DNA from: Hemerocallis citrina
Taxonomy: Eukaryota; Streptophyta; Magnoliopsida; Asparagales; Asphodelaceae
NCBI GenBank assembly: GCA_017893485.1
Contig: CM030363.1
Span: 174,866,686 to 174,930,685 of the forward strand
Length of the DNA stretch: 64,000 nt
Reading direction: 5' to 3'
The notes beneath the pieces were generated by a model. That model was given only the letters and a program-made list of their open reading frames with translations. It was not told the DNA's origin and made no database searches. Below are positions 1 to 12,294 of the stretch, piece by piece. The first letter of the stretch is position 1, and each line of letters starts with the position of its first letter. The translations under genes and the position numbers were made by a program.

Positions 1-800
1 TGAGAGACATTCGTGGTGACTGTACATAATTCTGCTCCTGATGGTGTTTTTACTATGGAAAATATTAAAAGTTGCATGTTTAAAGAAGAAACAAGGAGGA
101 AAGTTTCAGGCACATAAAATAGTCAAGTCTGTGTCATAGAGAACAGGGGGAGGAGCAAGTCTAAAGCACCAAGAGACCATGACAAAGGTCACAGCCGATC
201 AAAGTCCAGATTCAGAAGTACTCGTCATCATTGCAGCAAAAAAGGCCACATGAAGAAGAATTGCCGCAAATAGAAGAAACAATTAAAGGATGACAATGAC
301 CAAAAGAAAGAAGACAATAATAACACTACCGCAATGTTATGTGGTGACAGCGTGGAGATCCTCCATGTTGGAGAATGCCTACATGTTGGTAATCTCGGTC
401 CAGGTGTTGAATTGATTTTCAATAATGGTGCTTCCTTCCATGCCACATCCAAGTAAGAATTCTTCTGCAAATGTGAAGAAGGAGATTTTGGAGTGGTGAA
501 GATGGGCAATGAGAGCTACTCCAAAATTCTTAGAATTAGAGATGTTTGTCTCGAAATGAGTCTTGGATGCCAGCTATTGCTTAAAATGTGAGACATGTTT
601 CTGTGTTACATCTTAATCTGATTACTGAAGGTGTGTAGGACCTACAAGATTATGACCACTATATTGGCAGTGGAAGATTGAAGCTGATCGAGGGCTCGAT
701 GGTGGTAGCAAGAGCCAAGCTCTGCTTCACTTTGTACAGGTCCTATGATATGGTATGTCAAAGTGAGTTGAATAATATGGAGGACTCGTTTTCAGATTTT
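1..800 (+). pseudogene. Ty1/copia gag end and protease remnant
   Basis: Read with stops and frameshifts, this is the end of a copia Gag followed by the aspartic protease. An RGRSKS-type basic stretch lies near 150-170. The zinc knuckle at about 223-270 reads HCSKKGHMKKNC; its first cysteine codon appears changed to arginine (CGT). The protease follows at about 405-640, with NNGASFHAT where the family has D-S-G-A-S-x-H, so the catalytic Asp is an Asn here. Downstream come the family-typical blocks GDFGVVKMGN and DVCLE. Stops interrupt both parts, so no functional protein is expected. The wording matches the Tork/TNT1-like group of plant copia elements. The 5' LTR and start of gag lie outside the window. 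Confidence 0.8.
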
Positions 801-819
801 GGCACAAGAGGTTATGTCA

Positions 820-1815
820 TATGAGTGAGAAAGACCTTCAAGTTTAGAAAAATAAGTCACTCTTTTCCTTTGTCAAATGTATGCCTATTCAACCTTGTGA
901 GTTTAGTTTATTTTGAAAACAAAATAGAGTTAGTTTTGCCTCTTCCTCTACGAAGAAAAAAAATTTGTTGGATCTTGTGTATTCTGATGTGTGTGGTTCC
1001 ATGGAGGTGGAGTCATTAGGAAGAAATAAATACTTTGTTACTTATATTGATGATGCTTCACGCAAAGTTTAAGTTTATTTGTTGAGAACCAAAGACCAAG
1101 TTTTCGATATGTTCCAGAAGTTCCATGCTATGGTTGAGAGGGAGACTGGAAGATCTCTTAAGTGCCTACATAGTGATAATGGCAGAGAGTATACAGCTCA
1201 TCATTTCGGTGACTACCGTGTGAAGTAGGTATCAGGCATGAGAAGACCGTTCTTGGCACTCCACAACACATCGGTGTAGCCGAGAGAATGAATCATACAA
1301 TCTTGGAGAATGTCAGGTCTATGTTGAGGACCACCAAGCTACCAAAGCAGTTTTGGGGTGAAGTTGTGAGAACAACATGCTATCTAATTAAAAAACCACC
1401 TTCTGTTTCGTTGGGTATTGAAGTTCCAAAAGGAGTGTGGACCTGAAAAAGTGTATCTTACTCTTGTTTGAAGGTGTTTGATTGCAAAGCTTTTGTGCAC
1501 GTGCCCAAGCAGAAAATGTCGAAGTTAGACTATAAGACTACCCAGTGCATCTTTCTCAGCTATGGAGATGAGGAGTTTGGCTTTCGCTTTTGGGACCTTA
1601 ATGCAAAAAAAATTATACGGAGCATAGATGTGGTTTTTCGTGAAGAACAAACACTTATTGATTCTGATGAAGATGAACAATCAATAGATGCAGCTAGTCA
1701 CATTGACCCTTTAGCTTCAGATGAACAAGAACATGGTAGCATGCCTGAAGTAGCTACAAAAACGATGCCTCCAACTCCAGAGACTCTTGATCAGGGGGAA
1801 CCTGATCAAGTATAG
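820..1815 (+). pseudogene. Ty1/copia integrase remnant
   Basis: The core domain is spread over several frames. NKYFVTYIDDASRK (about 1024-1066) holds the first catalytic Asp, CLHSDNGREY (about 1158-1190) the second, and GVAERMNHTILE (about 1273-1310) the catalytic Glu. The C-terminal part is an open stretch at 1468-1815 that contains the family's DYKTTQCIFLSYGDEEFGFR motif, then an acidic linker. A stop at about 1072 and frameshifts near 890-1000 and 1220 break the gene. The order protease-integrase-reverse transcriptase is diagnostic of copia rather than Ty3 elements. It is co-linear with the neighbouring segments and derives from the same insertion. Confidence 0.85.
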
Positions 1816-1932
1816 CATGAACAGGAGGAGCTTAATCAGGGAGAGCCTCCAACCCCACATGAGAACGGAGTCCAGCTAAGAAGATCGAACAGAAATCTAA
1901 GATCTTTTACCAAGTATCCTGCATCAGAATTT

Positions 1933-2830
1933 GTGTTGGTCACTGAATATGAAGAGCCTGGGAGCTATGAGGAAACTAGAACTCATAAAGACAGTAACAA
2001 ATGGATGAAGGTAATGGAGTTTGAGATGGATTCCTTGCTGAAGAACAGTGCCTATGAGTTGGTGGAACTTCCAAAGGATAAAAAGGCACTAAAAATAAAT
2101 GGGTGTTCAAACTGAAAATAGATAAAAATATGACAAAGTATAAGGCTCGCTTGGTAGTTAAAGGTTTCTGCCTAAAGAAATGTGTTGACTTTGATGAGAT
2201 TTTTTCACTAATGGTAAAGATGACATATATCTGTATTATTATGGGATTAGCAGGAAGCATGGATCTCGAGATAGAGCAGTTAGATGTGAAGACTGCATTT
2301 CTCCATGGTGACTTAGATGAGGAAATATATATGGAGCAGCCAGAAGGCTTTGAAGTCCAAGGGAAGGAGCACATGGTGTGCAAGTTGAAGAAAAGCCTTT
2401 ACGGATTCAAACAAGCTTCAAGGCAGTGGAATAAGAAGTTGGACTCTTTTATGGTGAGCCATGAGTATTAGAGAATGACTATTGATCCATGTGTCTATAT
2501 AAGACATTTTTCTGGAGGTAAATTCATTATTTCGTTGCCCTACGTTGATGACATGCTTACCGTTGGTCAAGATGCATGTAAGATTATGGAGTTTAAACAA
2601 CAGTTTTCCAGGTCCTTTGACATGAAGGACGTAGGATCGGCCAATCAGATTTTGGGCATGAAGATTGTTCGTAATAGGAAATCTAAGAAGTTGTGGTTGT
2701 CACAAGAAAGGTATGTTGAATAAGTGCTTAAGAGATTCAACATGAACGGAGTCAAGCCCGTGAGCTTTCCTTTAGTTAATCATTTCAACCTAAGCAGAGG
2801 TCATGCCCTAAAGTTGATGAAGAAAGGAAG
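1933..2830 (+). pseudogene. Ty1/copia reverse transcriptase remnant
   Basis: RVT_2-type reverse transcriptase in two main open blocks (2103-2471 and 2475-2723), preceded by the conserved lead-in KWMKVMEFEMDSLLKN at about 1999. Conserved pieces include KYKARLVVKGF, LDVKTAFLHGDLDEEIYM (about 2280-2333), LKKSLYGFKQASRQW and the catalytic YVDDM at 2541-2555. Both active-site aspartates are present. Single stops at 2113, 2469 and 2721 and a frameshift near 2100 disable it. Between 2724 and 2830 the thumb/connection continues with stops (VLKRFNMNGVKPVSFPL). Confidence 0.9.
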
Positions 2831-3019
2831 AAAATGGCAGCGGTCCCCTACTCATCTGTAGTAGGTAGTTTTATGCACGTAATGGTGTACACGGCCAGAC
2901 ATTACTCATGCAATTGGCGTAGTGAGCAGATTCCTCTCTAATTTAAGGAAAGATAATTGGGAAGCAGTTAAGTGAATTTTGTAGTATTTGAAGGGGACTT
3001 CAAAGCTATGCTTGTGATT

Positions 3020-3503
3020 TTGTGGTTCCAAACCAGTCTTGGAGGAATTTACGGATGCTGATATGGCAAGATACCTTAATAGCAGAAAATCTACTTTAGG
3101 CTACGTGTTTAATTTTGTAGGGAGGGAGGGTATCTTGGAAATCTAAGCTACAAAAGTGTGTTGCTTTGTCCACAACCGAAGTCGAATATATTTCCGCTAC
3201 AAATGCATGCATGGAGCTATTATGGATGAAGCAATTTCTCCAAGACCTGGGTTTGAAGAAAGATAACTATGTAGTTTACTGCAACAGTCAGAACACTCTT
3301 GATTTGGGGAAAATTCTACTTATCATTCCCGTACCAAGCACATCGACATATGACATTATTAGATTAGAGATGTGATCAAGAAAAAATTGTTCGAGTTAAA
3401 GAAGATTCATACGGACAAGAACTTGTCAGACATATTGACAAAATCTATCACAAAGCATAAAGTGGATTATTGCATCAAGCTCGCTGGAATTGACTCCAAG
3501 TAA
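3020..3503 (+). pseudogene. Ty1/copia RNase H remnant and end of pol
   Basis: The last pol domain. An early part near 3045-3090 reads like the ADWAGD-type strand (TDADMARYLNSRK). An open part at 3166-3375 contains STTEVEYISATNACMELLWM, the family's S-T-x-E-A-E-Y signature with the catalytic Glu. The C-terminus (about 3376-3503) reads VIKKKLFELKKIHTDKNLSD and ends at an in-frame TAA near 3501. A frameshift near 3340 separates the two parts. Pol ends about 50 bp before the polypurine tract, which is normal spacing for this group. Confidence 0.85.
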
Positions 3504-3532
3504 TTTGGAGTTATGATCGGTATTCCTCTCTC

Positions 3533-3551
3533 ATGGGATGGAGGGCGAGAT
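3533..3551 (+). other. Copia polypurine tract before the 3' LTR
   Basis: The purine-rich run ATGGGATGGAGGGCGAGATT lies immediately upstream of TGTTAGTG, the expected start of a copia LTR. It marks where plus-strand synthesis would begin and fixes the start of the 3' LTR at 3552. Confidence 0.65.
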
Positions 3552-3571
3552 TGTTAGTGTACCATGTTAGT

Positions 3572-5066
3572 TGATGGAATAATTTGCAAGCGCACAAAAT
3601 CGCCACAAGTAGTATAGTTTAAATGAAAAGAGTGTCGAACCCACAATGACTAATTATTTTATTGAGCACCGAAATTCAATAGATTAATTACTATTTGGAG
3701 AATGGAAAATTTGGTTAAAATAGCAAATAAATTAAACTAAACTAAAGTAAAAATTAAACGAATTAAAAAGAACACAATCTGAAATTTTATTGGTTTATTA
3801 ATAGAAAAACTAAATCTAGAGCTTTTGATTTCACCTAGTTGATCCCACACAATTCATAATTTCATAAAACTAAATATTCTACTTTATTAAGTGGTAGACC
3901 AAAATCCCTGAATTATTCAATGTCTTCTCTCGAATAACATACATATCCCCAACTAATAATTCGTCATATCTCTATGCAAATTTAATAATTTGAAGATTTA
4001 TTAAGTTCTATAGATTTTTTCTTCGGTCACATTAATCATAGTAAATTATCTGTAATTTTGCTCAATCAAGAGTGTTTAAATCTATAATTATAAATCACAA
4101 GTTTCTTCTCAGCATCCCCCATGATTTAATAAATCAAACAATAGTTGGCAAGATAATTGCAAGCATTAAGAACAAAAATTAAAAACACAACCACGGAAAA
4201 GTAGAAGAATAAAATAATATGAAATTTGAATTATGTTTTCAAAATTATGCTACATCAAAGCCCTAGAAAATAAAATTAGTTCATGGCAAATTTGAAACTA
4301 TAAAACATAGTATTGTATTACATAAAGAAAAATAGAAGAGAAGAAAGAACTCCAGATGATCTTGACGAAAGCTATGGCTATTGCTCTCCAATGGTGTGAT
4401 GATTCGTCTCCTCCAATTCTCTTAGCCTCCAAGGTCTTTCTGATTACACTAGAGATCACATTAGCATCTATATATAACCCCCAAAGAAACCCTTAGAAAG
4501 TTATATAAAAATACATCTCATTGGACCCAAAACCCGCACAAAAATTATAGCATCAGCCCCATCACAGTTGACTACGATTTCGGTCACTCGACCGTGATTT
4601 TCTGTTCTCCAAACAGTAAGTTTAACGGCCGACTGCGATTTCGGTTAGTCGACTAGCCACTTGCTATTTTCTGCGTGCAAGTTGTAGAAAAATGATTTTC
4701 CCGGAGTTGTAGAACTTTGTTTGTGACGTATGGGTAATCGTTTCAAAGAATACTTGACGACCTACATCTTTAATTGAGAACACAGGTTTAGATTCGTCCA
4801 TCTTCATGTTTAAAATAGCCATACAAGTTCTGGTTGCTGTTGTTGCTCCTTTTTCGTATTGTGTTGTGTCTTCTTTTTCTCCAACTCCAAGCCCCGTTGA
4901 CATCGTGTATTTGAGTCCATAATCCTAAAAATCATCTCATTCCTTCAAAAACAAACATATAGATAAAATTAAGTAGAAAGAATATGAAATTCAAATAAAT
5001 AAATGCAAACTCACAATTTTTATGCGTAAAAAGAGTAATGAAATCACGTAGAAATTACACTCATCA
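3572..5066 (-). repeat. Athila 3' LTR
   Basis: Aligns along its whole length with 12295-13790 with scattered substitutions. It begins TGATGGAATAATTTGC and ends ACTCATCA on the plus strand. Inside, at about 4565-4665, is a cluster of GTCGACTG-like words within CGACTGCGATTTCGGT repeats, found at the matching place of the other LTR. Confidence 0.92.
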
Positions 5067-6400
5067 AATACCCCCAAACTTAAAGATTTTTCTTGTCCTC
5101 GAGCAAAAAGGAAAAACATAAATCAAAGAATAGTTATAGTATTAGGTTCAGCTCATCGCACGGAAAGGACTTATCCTGCAAGCTTAAATCATTAACTTAA
5201 TACATAAACAACAGCAAATAAAGTAAAACTAAGCATACTCACTTTCTCCAATGCAATTATTCATATATAATTCCAAATCCACTCAAATTTGTCATGCACT
5301 TAACGCAACTATATCATGTAACAACTCTATCTGTGATCACCCATTATAACTATCTCAAACCAAGAAGCAAACTAGAGTTTTTTTTCCTTCTAAGTTGTCA
5401 CTTGGCTTTTGACGCGAATGCAAACATTTGTGATGGATTCACCCGGTTACTCAACAAGTCACACACTTAATAGTGTTTTTGTGTACTCGTATTTCAAGTT
5501 GTCGTTTGACGTAAAAGTAAACATTGGTGATGAATACCCCTAGTTACTAAGCAACTCAAAACATTGGAGTAGATAAAACTTTATTCATTCAATTATTTAA
5601 TCACTGTCACTCTATTTACTTAAACTCTATTTAGAACTAGATCAAAGGGGATAATCACAAGAAAAATATCACTTTCCACTTTTACGTATAATCACATGAA
5701 TCTCACAATTTTGTAAGAAATTTTTAAACTTCAATAATTCTAAAGAAAATAAGTATACTTAATCTTGCTTTATAAGATTTTGCCTATCCTTAAATAAAAA
5801 ATTGCAATGCTTTAGCACAATAAAGAACTCAAAAGTGTAATAGTAATCCTAATTTGAGTCCAAAATTTTTTGACCCCTTCCCCCAAACTTAAATATCACA
5901 TTGTCCTCAATGGAAAAAGAAAATGAAAAAAGAAAAAGAATGAGAAAAGTTCAGAATTGCTCCCCTAATTCATGTTGAAATTCTGAATGAGTGACATTTA
6001 TTGTTTTGGTGATATCTGAAATTATAAAAGTCCAAATTCCCAGATTCTTTTTGCATTGGAAAGCTAAGACAATTTCCTTTGATCGATATTTGAAACATTT
6101 TTCAGATTCGGACTCCATCCTGAATAGCTATCAAAGTAGGTCTAGAAAACAACTCCGCCGAAAATCCACAAACTTAGGCAATCCTATAAAATAAAACCAA
6201 AAATTAAAATTAAAGTAAACTAAAAGAAAAGGTAATTCTAATGGCAGTGAAAAGAAAATATGGGTTGCCTCCAAAGAAGCGTTAAGTTTTAAGTCTTCAG
6301 CCAGACGTGGTAGCTGAGATGGTTATGTGATGTCAAGATCCAACAACATAAGAACCTCTTTTCTAACAACTTTCTTCATGTGTGGATTATGTTTCTTCTA
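5067..6400 (-). other. Athila 3' non-coding region with two polypurine tracts
   Basis: On the minus strand the sequence just before the 3' LTR (5067-5085) reads TTTAAGTTTGGGGGTATT, a good polypurine tract. A second very similar run, TTTAAGTTTGGGGGAAGGGG, lies about 800 bp further inside (5875-5894). A duplicate internal tract is something I recall for Athila- and Tat-type elements. No coding potential is recognisable here. An env-like gene, present in some Athila elements, was not seen. Confidence 0.6.
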
Positions 6401-6599
6401 TGCATCCCTCAAACTAGATGGCAGTGGTTGACGCTCGAGTTTGAGTCGTTTCTTTCTTGAATATGACGTCCTTGATATCCCCACCTCTTTGAAGAAAGAT
6501 GAATAGATTGTGCAGCTTTCAAATACTTCAGCTGAGAAGAAAGATGAATAGACTGTGCAGCTTCCAAATACCAAACATAGTCCAAAAACTTCTCTTTCT

Positions 6600-7215
6600 C
6601 AGATTCAAGAGTTGCTGAATTTGTTAAACAAACTTCTATCGGTAACTTTTCAACTCCGGAACTATATGTCTCGCCCACATTTAAATTAATTTCACTAACT
6701 TGAAAACACAAGTGAACTTTGGCAGAAAACTCCATGGATTTAAAGACATCAAACATTACTTGCTCATCCTCAACCCTTAAAATAAGTTTTCCTTGTTGGA
6801 CATCAACAAAGCTCTCCCCATAGCTAGAAAAGGTTGCTCCAAAATCAATGGAATTTGTTCATCTTCCTCCATGTCAAGCACTATGAAATTAGCTGGAAAA
6901 AAGAACTTGTCTACCTTTACTAAAACATCTTCAATTATTTCTTTTCAGAACTTGATGATCTGTCCACCAATTGCAAAGAAAGTGTAGTAGGTTTTGCTTC
7001 TCCAAGACCAAGTTTTCGGAAAATCGAAAAAGGCATAAGATTAGTACTTACTCCTAAACCACATAATACTTTATCAAAATAAGAATTTGCAATAGCTCAA
7101 GGAATTACAAAACTCCATGGTTCTTTCAGTTTAGGAGGCAACTTCTTTTGTAAAATTGCACTACTCTCTTCAATTAGCATCACCATCTCATGCTCCTCTA
7201 ACTTCCGTTTGTTTG
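6600..7215 (-). pseudogene. Athila protease remnant
   Basis: Reading the minus strand from about 7210, the frame gives SAILQKKLPPKLKEPWSF, then GLGVSTNLMPFSIFRKLGLG (about 7060-6995), where functional relatives have D-L-G-A-S-I-N-L-M-P. The Asp of the active site appears as Gly. Next comes KPTTLSLQLVDRS. After about 6960 the frame decays with several stops. The order matches Athila polyproteins (gag, then protease). No reverse transcriptase follows. Confidence 0.75.
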
Positions 7216-7493
7216 ATAAAATATCCTTAAAAAATTAAGCATATTTAGGCATTTGTTCTAAAACTTCAATAAAAAAAATATTAATATGCAATTTCTTAAA
7301 AAATACTTAAAATTTTAGATAATTAATTATCGATATTATTCTTTTGTAAGTCTTTGCGAAAAATGAATCGGTGGATCATAAACAAAGTTAAGATAAGTTT
7401 CAGAATTAAACTCCCTGGAACTGTGGGGTTTGAAGCTTTTTTAATCTTCTTAAAATTCTCAACGTAATTGTTGGCCACTTGCTGCATTTGTTC

Positions 7494-8146
7494 CTAAAAC
7501 ATTGTCTCGAACCCATCATGATTTTCAACCACATTTTGTTTGGCAATTTCATCTTGTGGCTGCTCAATTATTTGCCCACTTCTCAATGTTATTGCTTTGA
7601 CATGCTCCTTAGGATTGATCACGGTGTTACTGGGTAAGGTTCCTGCTATCCTCTCTGTAAGAATATTTGAAATCTGACCAACCTGAGCCTCAATGTTGCG
7701 AACTAAAGCAGTGATTAAAGTTGCATTATTTTGGATCACCAAATCTGTCTTTTGTATGAACGTCTCCTCAAGTGTTAGCTTCTTTTCTTGCTGTTGAAAA
7801 TTTTGAGGTGTTCTAATTGCTCCTTGATTATTGTTCCAAGAAAATTGGGGTGATTTCTCCATCATGTATTATACGTGTCCAAATAAGAATTGTTTTGATG
7901 TTGGAAGTTGGATACGTAATTTGCTTGATATGAATGTGGTTGAGCAAATGGATTTCCCACTTGAAAACCAATACATAAGTGATTTCCTACACAATGATCA
8001 CAAATAATATTAGTCTCAATAGCATTAACATTCATATTGCCTAATTGTTTTATAGAATATCAATTCTTGCAGCCAATATGGTGATAAGATCAAACTCATA
8101 AACTCCAGCTGCTTTTCTAGGTATTGCTCTCCCAGAAGACCATTGG
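7494..8146 (-). pseudogene. Athila gag, C-terminal part
   Basis: The best stretch is open from 7865 to 7494. It contains FSWNNNQGA, QQEKKLTLEE, NIEAQVGQISNILTER, GTLPSN and VKAITLRSG, all typical of the C-terminal Gag of Athila elements just before protease. Upstream (8146-7866) the frame contains stops. It was contiguous with the segment at 11464-12119 before the solo LTR 8147-11463 landed; the 5-bp duplication ATTGG sits at both junctions. Confidence 0.85.
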
Positions 8147-11100
8147 TGTAATGCCCCGAACTCCAAATAAGACCGAATTCAAAGTTCCACAGGATCTTTA
8201 CACTTCACTTCGTACAATTTTATATGGAAATTTGAACTTTTTATAATACAACAGAGTCCTTTACATTTATTTACACAGTGGAAGATAAATTGAAGTACAA
8301 CAATGAAAACAATATACAATTTGCAACATCTTTAACATTTAAATAAATCAACAGCAGCATATCAACTTTATTTCTTCTTGAAAATCCAACTCCTGCATAT
8401 AAAACTGTGGGCACGTCAGTTGCTTACAACTGACTAAAATGTTATACACTGCCATCCTCTCTATGCCGAAATTATAACGATCTTAATACTTTAACAAACC
8501 ACAACTTGAATACAAATAAAGTGTCAAATGTGATTACTCTAAACATGTAAGTGTATGTAATGTCTTAATGCCTAATGCAGATGTTTTATACTACGATGAC
8601 ACTAATGCATACTTATTCGGATTCTATGCATCCTAAACTACATAGGTTCGAGGGCAAGCACCTACGTACTCCACATTAAAAGGGGTTCGATCCCTCGCCA
8701 TGAAAACTACCCAGTAATAAAAACAAGGTTTAGACATTCCATGAGTACGGATCCCAGTCCCGAAGTACACCACCCGACTTGTATAACAGACTCCTCGTCG
8801 TGCGAACATCCCGCAAGTGCCCCTCTAGTCCCGGTATATGTATATACACTAGAGTATGACAAACTATCCGCCCGACTATGCATAGTCCCGGATTTAAAAT
8901 AAAACTCGTCTCCATCGAAGCAACCTCGGTTTCGGAGTATACCGCCCGACTGGGTCTATAGTAAGTACATCGCCTGCCTATATAGAGTGCCTCACTTACG
9001 TTTGTCCAGGTTTACTACATCTTCTCTTAGTGCTTAGTTCTTAAGTTCAAGACATGAATAAATTATCATACCTAGAGTTAGTTTTACCCCCTACCGGACT
9101 TAATCACAAATACCAAGATAGCTCAATGTTCGTATCTCAAAAATATAACTCAAATCTTTTAATTCAACAAGGCCGGTACCCGAGGTCTCACTAAACTCTA
9201 GATCACAACCTTTCATGTACAAGAATCCACGGTTACTCTTACCCTTCAATAATCATGTATTCTTATCTTCAACTTATTCACAATTTGATCAATGTCTTAT
9301 CTTAGCACCATTCATAATTCAATTATTCATTACAATTCAAAATAAAACAATATTTCTTTTCATGAAGATAGATTCATCCACTTAAGTCTCATTAACAACT
9401 TTAAGCTCATTTATTATATCTCAACTACATCAAACATTTCTTAAACCAAATAAGTGTATAATTTCTTCAAGAGAATTCAATTCACATGAATATTTTACTC
9501 TTCTTCTAAAATAAATGTCATATACTCAAATAAAAAATTTTGAAATCAATAACTTATTTTCTATCTCAAATCTTCTTTTTATTTCTCAAAAATATACATG
9601 AGAAATTCTAAAACTATTTTTAATAAATTCTATATTATTTTATAGGAATATTAGAATTTTTCCCCAAATTTTATTTGTATTAAAACTCCTTCAAAAATAT
9701 TAAAACACCCAAAAAAAAATAAAATGTGGCCACTTGGTTTCGAACCTAAGCCTAACCGAACCACACAGTGAGTGCCCAAAGCCAACACCGAAAGCCACTA
9801 AGCCCATGTGGCTTAGTTGTCATGATATCCTACCGAAATCCCCAAATTTTAGCTTTTGGGTTTCGGATTTAATTAAGCAAAAACAAAAAGGGTCCAACCA
9901 GTTTCGAACCCAAGACCTCCGACAGCACCGCAACAGCCCTATGGTGCACAAGCTAGCCAAATAGTCCAAGTGTAATTGCTGATATAGAGTTACACTAATA
10001 GGCTTTTGTTCTACCTTACTGTTATTCAATTTTCTTCACAAAACTCGATTTTTCATTCAATCTAATGTTCCATTAGGCTGCAAATATTTCATCTAGACTG
10101 AGTTTTCTTTTCAAACAGTAACTCACAAATTTATAATTGATATTTTAAACAATAACTCTAAATTTCAAAATCATTTCTTCTCATTAATGAACATGAATTG
10201 TATTTCTTCAATTTAATCAAAATAGAAATTTGTATTTCTTACAAACAACTGAAATGAATTTATATGTACCAAATTAACTTCACAAAAATTCATTTTTTTT
10301 CTTTTTCCACAAGGGAAAATCTCAACAATTTCTCAAATAGTTTCTCTCAATTTCACACATAAATTTGCATTTTTCTCAAAACTTGAAATTAAGAATTGTA
10401 TTCATTATAACTAGTTCATGCACTCATTTATACTAATTAAAATTTAGTAATAAAACCAACCATGCCTCTTAATTTTCCATGAGGATCTCAAAACTCACTT
10501 ATGCAAAAATTATAATTTTAACATAGCCTGGCAATATACATAAACTAACACATTTCATGGCAACAATTTAATTTGTTTTACTTTCTTTCTTCTTTCTAAT
10601 CATCATGATATCTAGGCATATATTGAATACCACATTACTTCTACAAATTTCATGGCACAAATAATCAACATGAGGGTGTACTTTATAATCACATCAATTT
10701 AATCAAAACTACTCATTTAACATTACTAGCGTGCATTTCCTACATTTAGAAAGCCCAAGATCACCCACCTCTAATGAAAAATTTGAAGACAAGGATGATG
10801 GGACACAACTCCTAGCTCCAACAAGCAACTCCTAGTCCTTCTCCTCCTAGCAAGAGCACTCCAAAAGGCCTCCAATGCACAAAAACACTCTCTAACTCTC
10901 TTTCTTTTTTCTCTCTCTAATTTGTTTGTTTTTTGTGTGAAAAGAGAAGAAAAACAAGGGTATATTTATAGGACAAAAGAATGGCTAAAATGCAAATTTC
11001 ATGCACCTAATAACTACCCACTCAACTCTTCACTTTCCTAACTCCTCCACCCCTTCACTATCCTAACCCCCAAAATTGGCCTCTCTCCCTCTCTATGCAC

Positions 11101-11463
11101 GTGCACGTGTTGTGCACTAGTGCACACACACACACAAAAATAAATACAAATCCTATAACTCTAATATGTGTATTAAAAGTTGTTACATGTCATGTATGAG
11201 TTCATGCACAACTAAAAAAATAGATTTAATTAATGGGCTTGTCTTGTGGGCTTGCTTTTTAATTAATTAATTAATTAGTCTAGTGGGCTAGAATTCATTC
11301 TTAGGTCCATAGGTTTAATAAAAGGCTAAATAAAGACTCTTGCATGCTAAAATAATAAATGAGAGTAAGAAAAATAAAGATGGAAAAATTAGTACGTGCA
11401 TCGTACGTGCAAAAATTGAAAAATGCATTTTTTATAATTAAAATAAAAATACGGGATGTTACA
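8147..11463 (-). mobile_element. Solo LTR L1 (Tekay-like), in Athila gag
   Basis: A 3317-bp unit starting TGTAATGCCCCGAA and ending CGGGATGTTACA, flanked by the perfect 5-bp duplication ATTGG (8142-8146 and 11464-11468). It has no internal coding region, so it is a solo LTR left by recombination between the two LTRs of a parent element. Minus orientation follows from the TATA-like TATAAATATA at 10970-10961 and from blocks shared with the plus-oriented LTR at 47200-51102: the CCCTCGCCATG/CTACATAGG block (8625-8703) and the 20-nt palindrome at 8415-8434. Between 8740 and 8990 there are short repeats around GTCCCG/CCGACT. GGTTTCGAACC-type B-box-like words lie at about 9737 and 9900. Confidence 0.88.
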
Positions 11464-12119
11464 ATTGGTAATTGTCAGATGTCATCTACTCTAAAAGCTC
11501 ATAGGTTGCTTCTTGAGTTTTGCTCATAAGAGCTCTTCCAGCTGCTGCATCTACCATAGATCGATTTGTAACTCCCAAACCTATATAGAATGTTTGGATT
11601 TTGCAGCTATTTCGGTAGTTCATGATGATGACACTTTCTCAATAACTCCTTATACCTCTCCTACACATCATACAAAGATTCATTCTCAAAATGAGTAAAT
11701 GTGGTAATGTCATTCCTTAACTTTGCAGTCTTTGTCGACGAAAAATACTTAGCCCGAAATTTGTGTGCAAGTTCCTCCCAAGTAGTGATAACACCCGGTG
11801 GTAGAGAATTTAGCCAAGCCTTCGCTTTATCTCTTAGTGAAAAAGGAAAAAGTGTCAACCGAATTGCATCATGTACTACTTCATTGTACTTGAAAGTGTC
11901 ACATATTTCTAGAAAATTTGCAGTGTGAACATTAGGATCATCGTGCGACGGTCCACTAAACTGAAAAATTTGTTGAATCATTTGAATTATCTCCGGTTTA
12001 ATATCAAAAAATTTATCATGTATAGTAGACCTCTTTTTGCTTGTTGTTGCTCCATTAACCGAAGGTATATCATAGTCTCTCAAAGCCTTATTTTCTTCTT
12101 CATTAGCCTCGTTCTCCAT
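11464..12119 (-). pseudogene. Athila gag, N-terminal and middle part
   Basis: Open from the ATG at 12119 to 11661 (152 codons), then continuing with a stop and shift to the L1 insertion. It carries the Retrotrans_gag core: FSGPSHDDPNVHTANFLEIC, IRLTLFPFSLRDKAKAWLNS, TWEELAHKFRAKYF. The later part reads DAAAGRALMSKTQEATYELL (about 11550-11490), which is strongly Athila-like. The start is 176 bp downstream of the 5' LTR, as expected for a leader carrying the primer-binding site. Conceptually it forms the virus-like particle of the retrotransposon; this copy is broken. Confidence 0.88.
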
Positions 12120-12270
12120 GGTGATACATTGCTATATCCTAAAATATATCTATTAAATAACAGAAAAACTAATCAAACCTAACTTTCTAAATAAAAATTT
12201 AAAAAATAATATGAAAAATCCAAATTAGTAACAATCAAGCAATTATCAATATCAATAAAAAAATAATTAG

Positions 12271-12288
12271 TCCCTGGTAACGATGCCA
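12271..12288 (-). other. Athila primer-binding site (tRNA-Asp type)
   Basis: On the minus strand, six bases after the LTR terminus, the sequence reads TGGCATCGTTACCAGGGA. The standard Athila site, complementary to the 3' end of tRNA-Asp, is TGGCGCCGTTGCCGGGGA. The differences are C-to-T or G-to-A transitions, the changes expected from decay of methylated cytosines. Confidence 0.8.
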
Positions 12289-12294
12289 AAAACT

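Noticed and set aside
9734..9964. Functional tRNA genes at GGTTTCGAACC/GGGTTCGAAAC words
   Set aside because: No cloverleaf can be closed and the words recur in LTRs of the same family, so they are repeat parts.
8147..11463. Large DNA transposon with CCCCG-type terminal inverted repeats
   Set aside because: Ends in TG/CA, 5-bp duplications, LTR-like TATA box, and kinship with an LTR next to a polypurine tract and integrase fit a solo LTR better.
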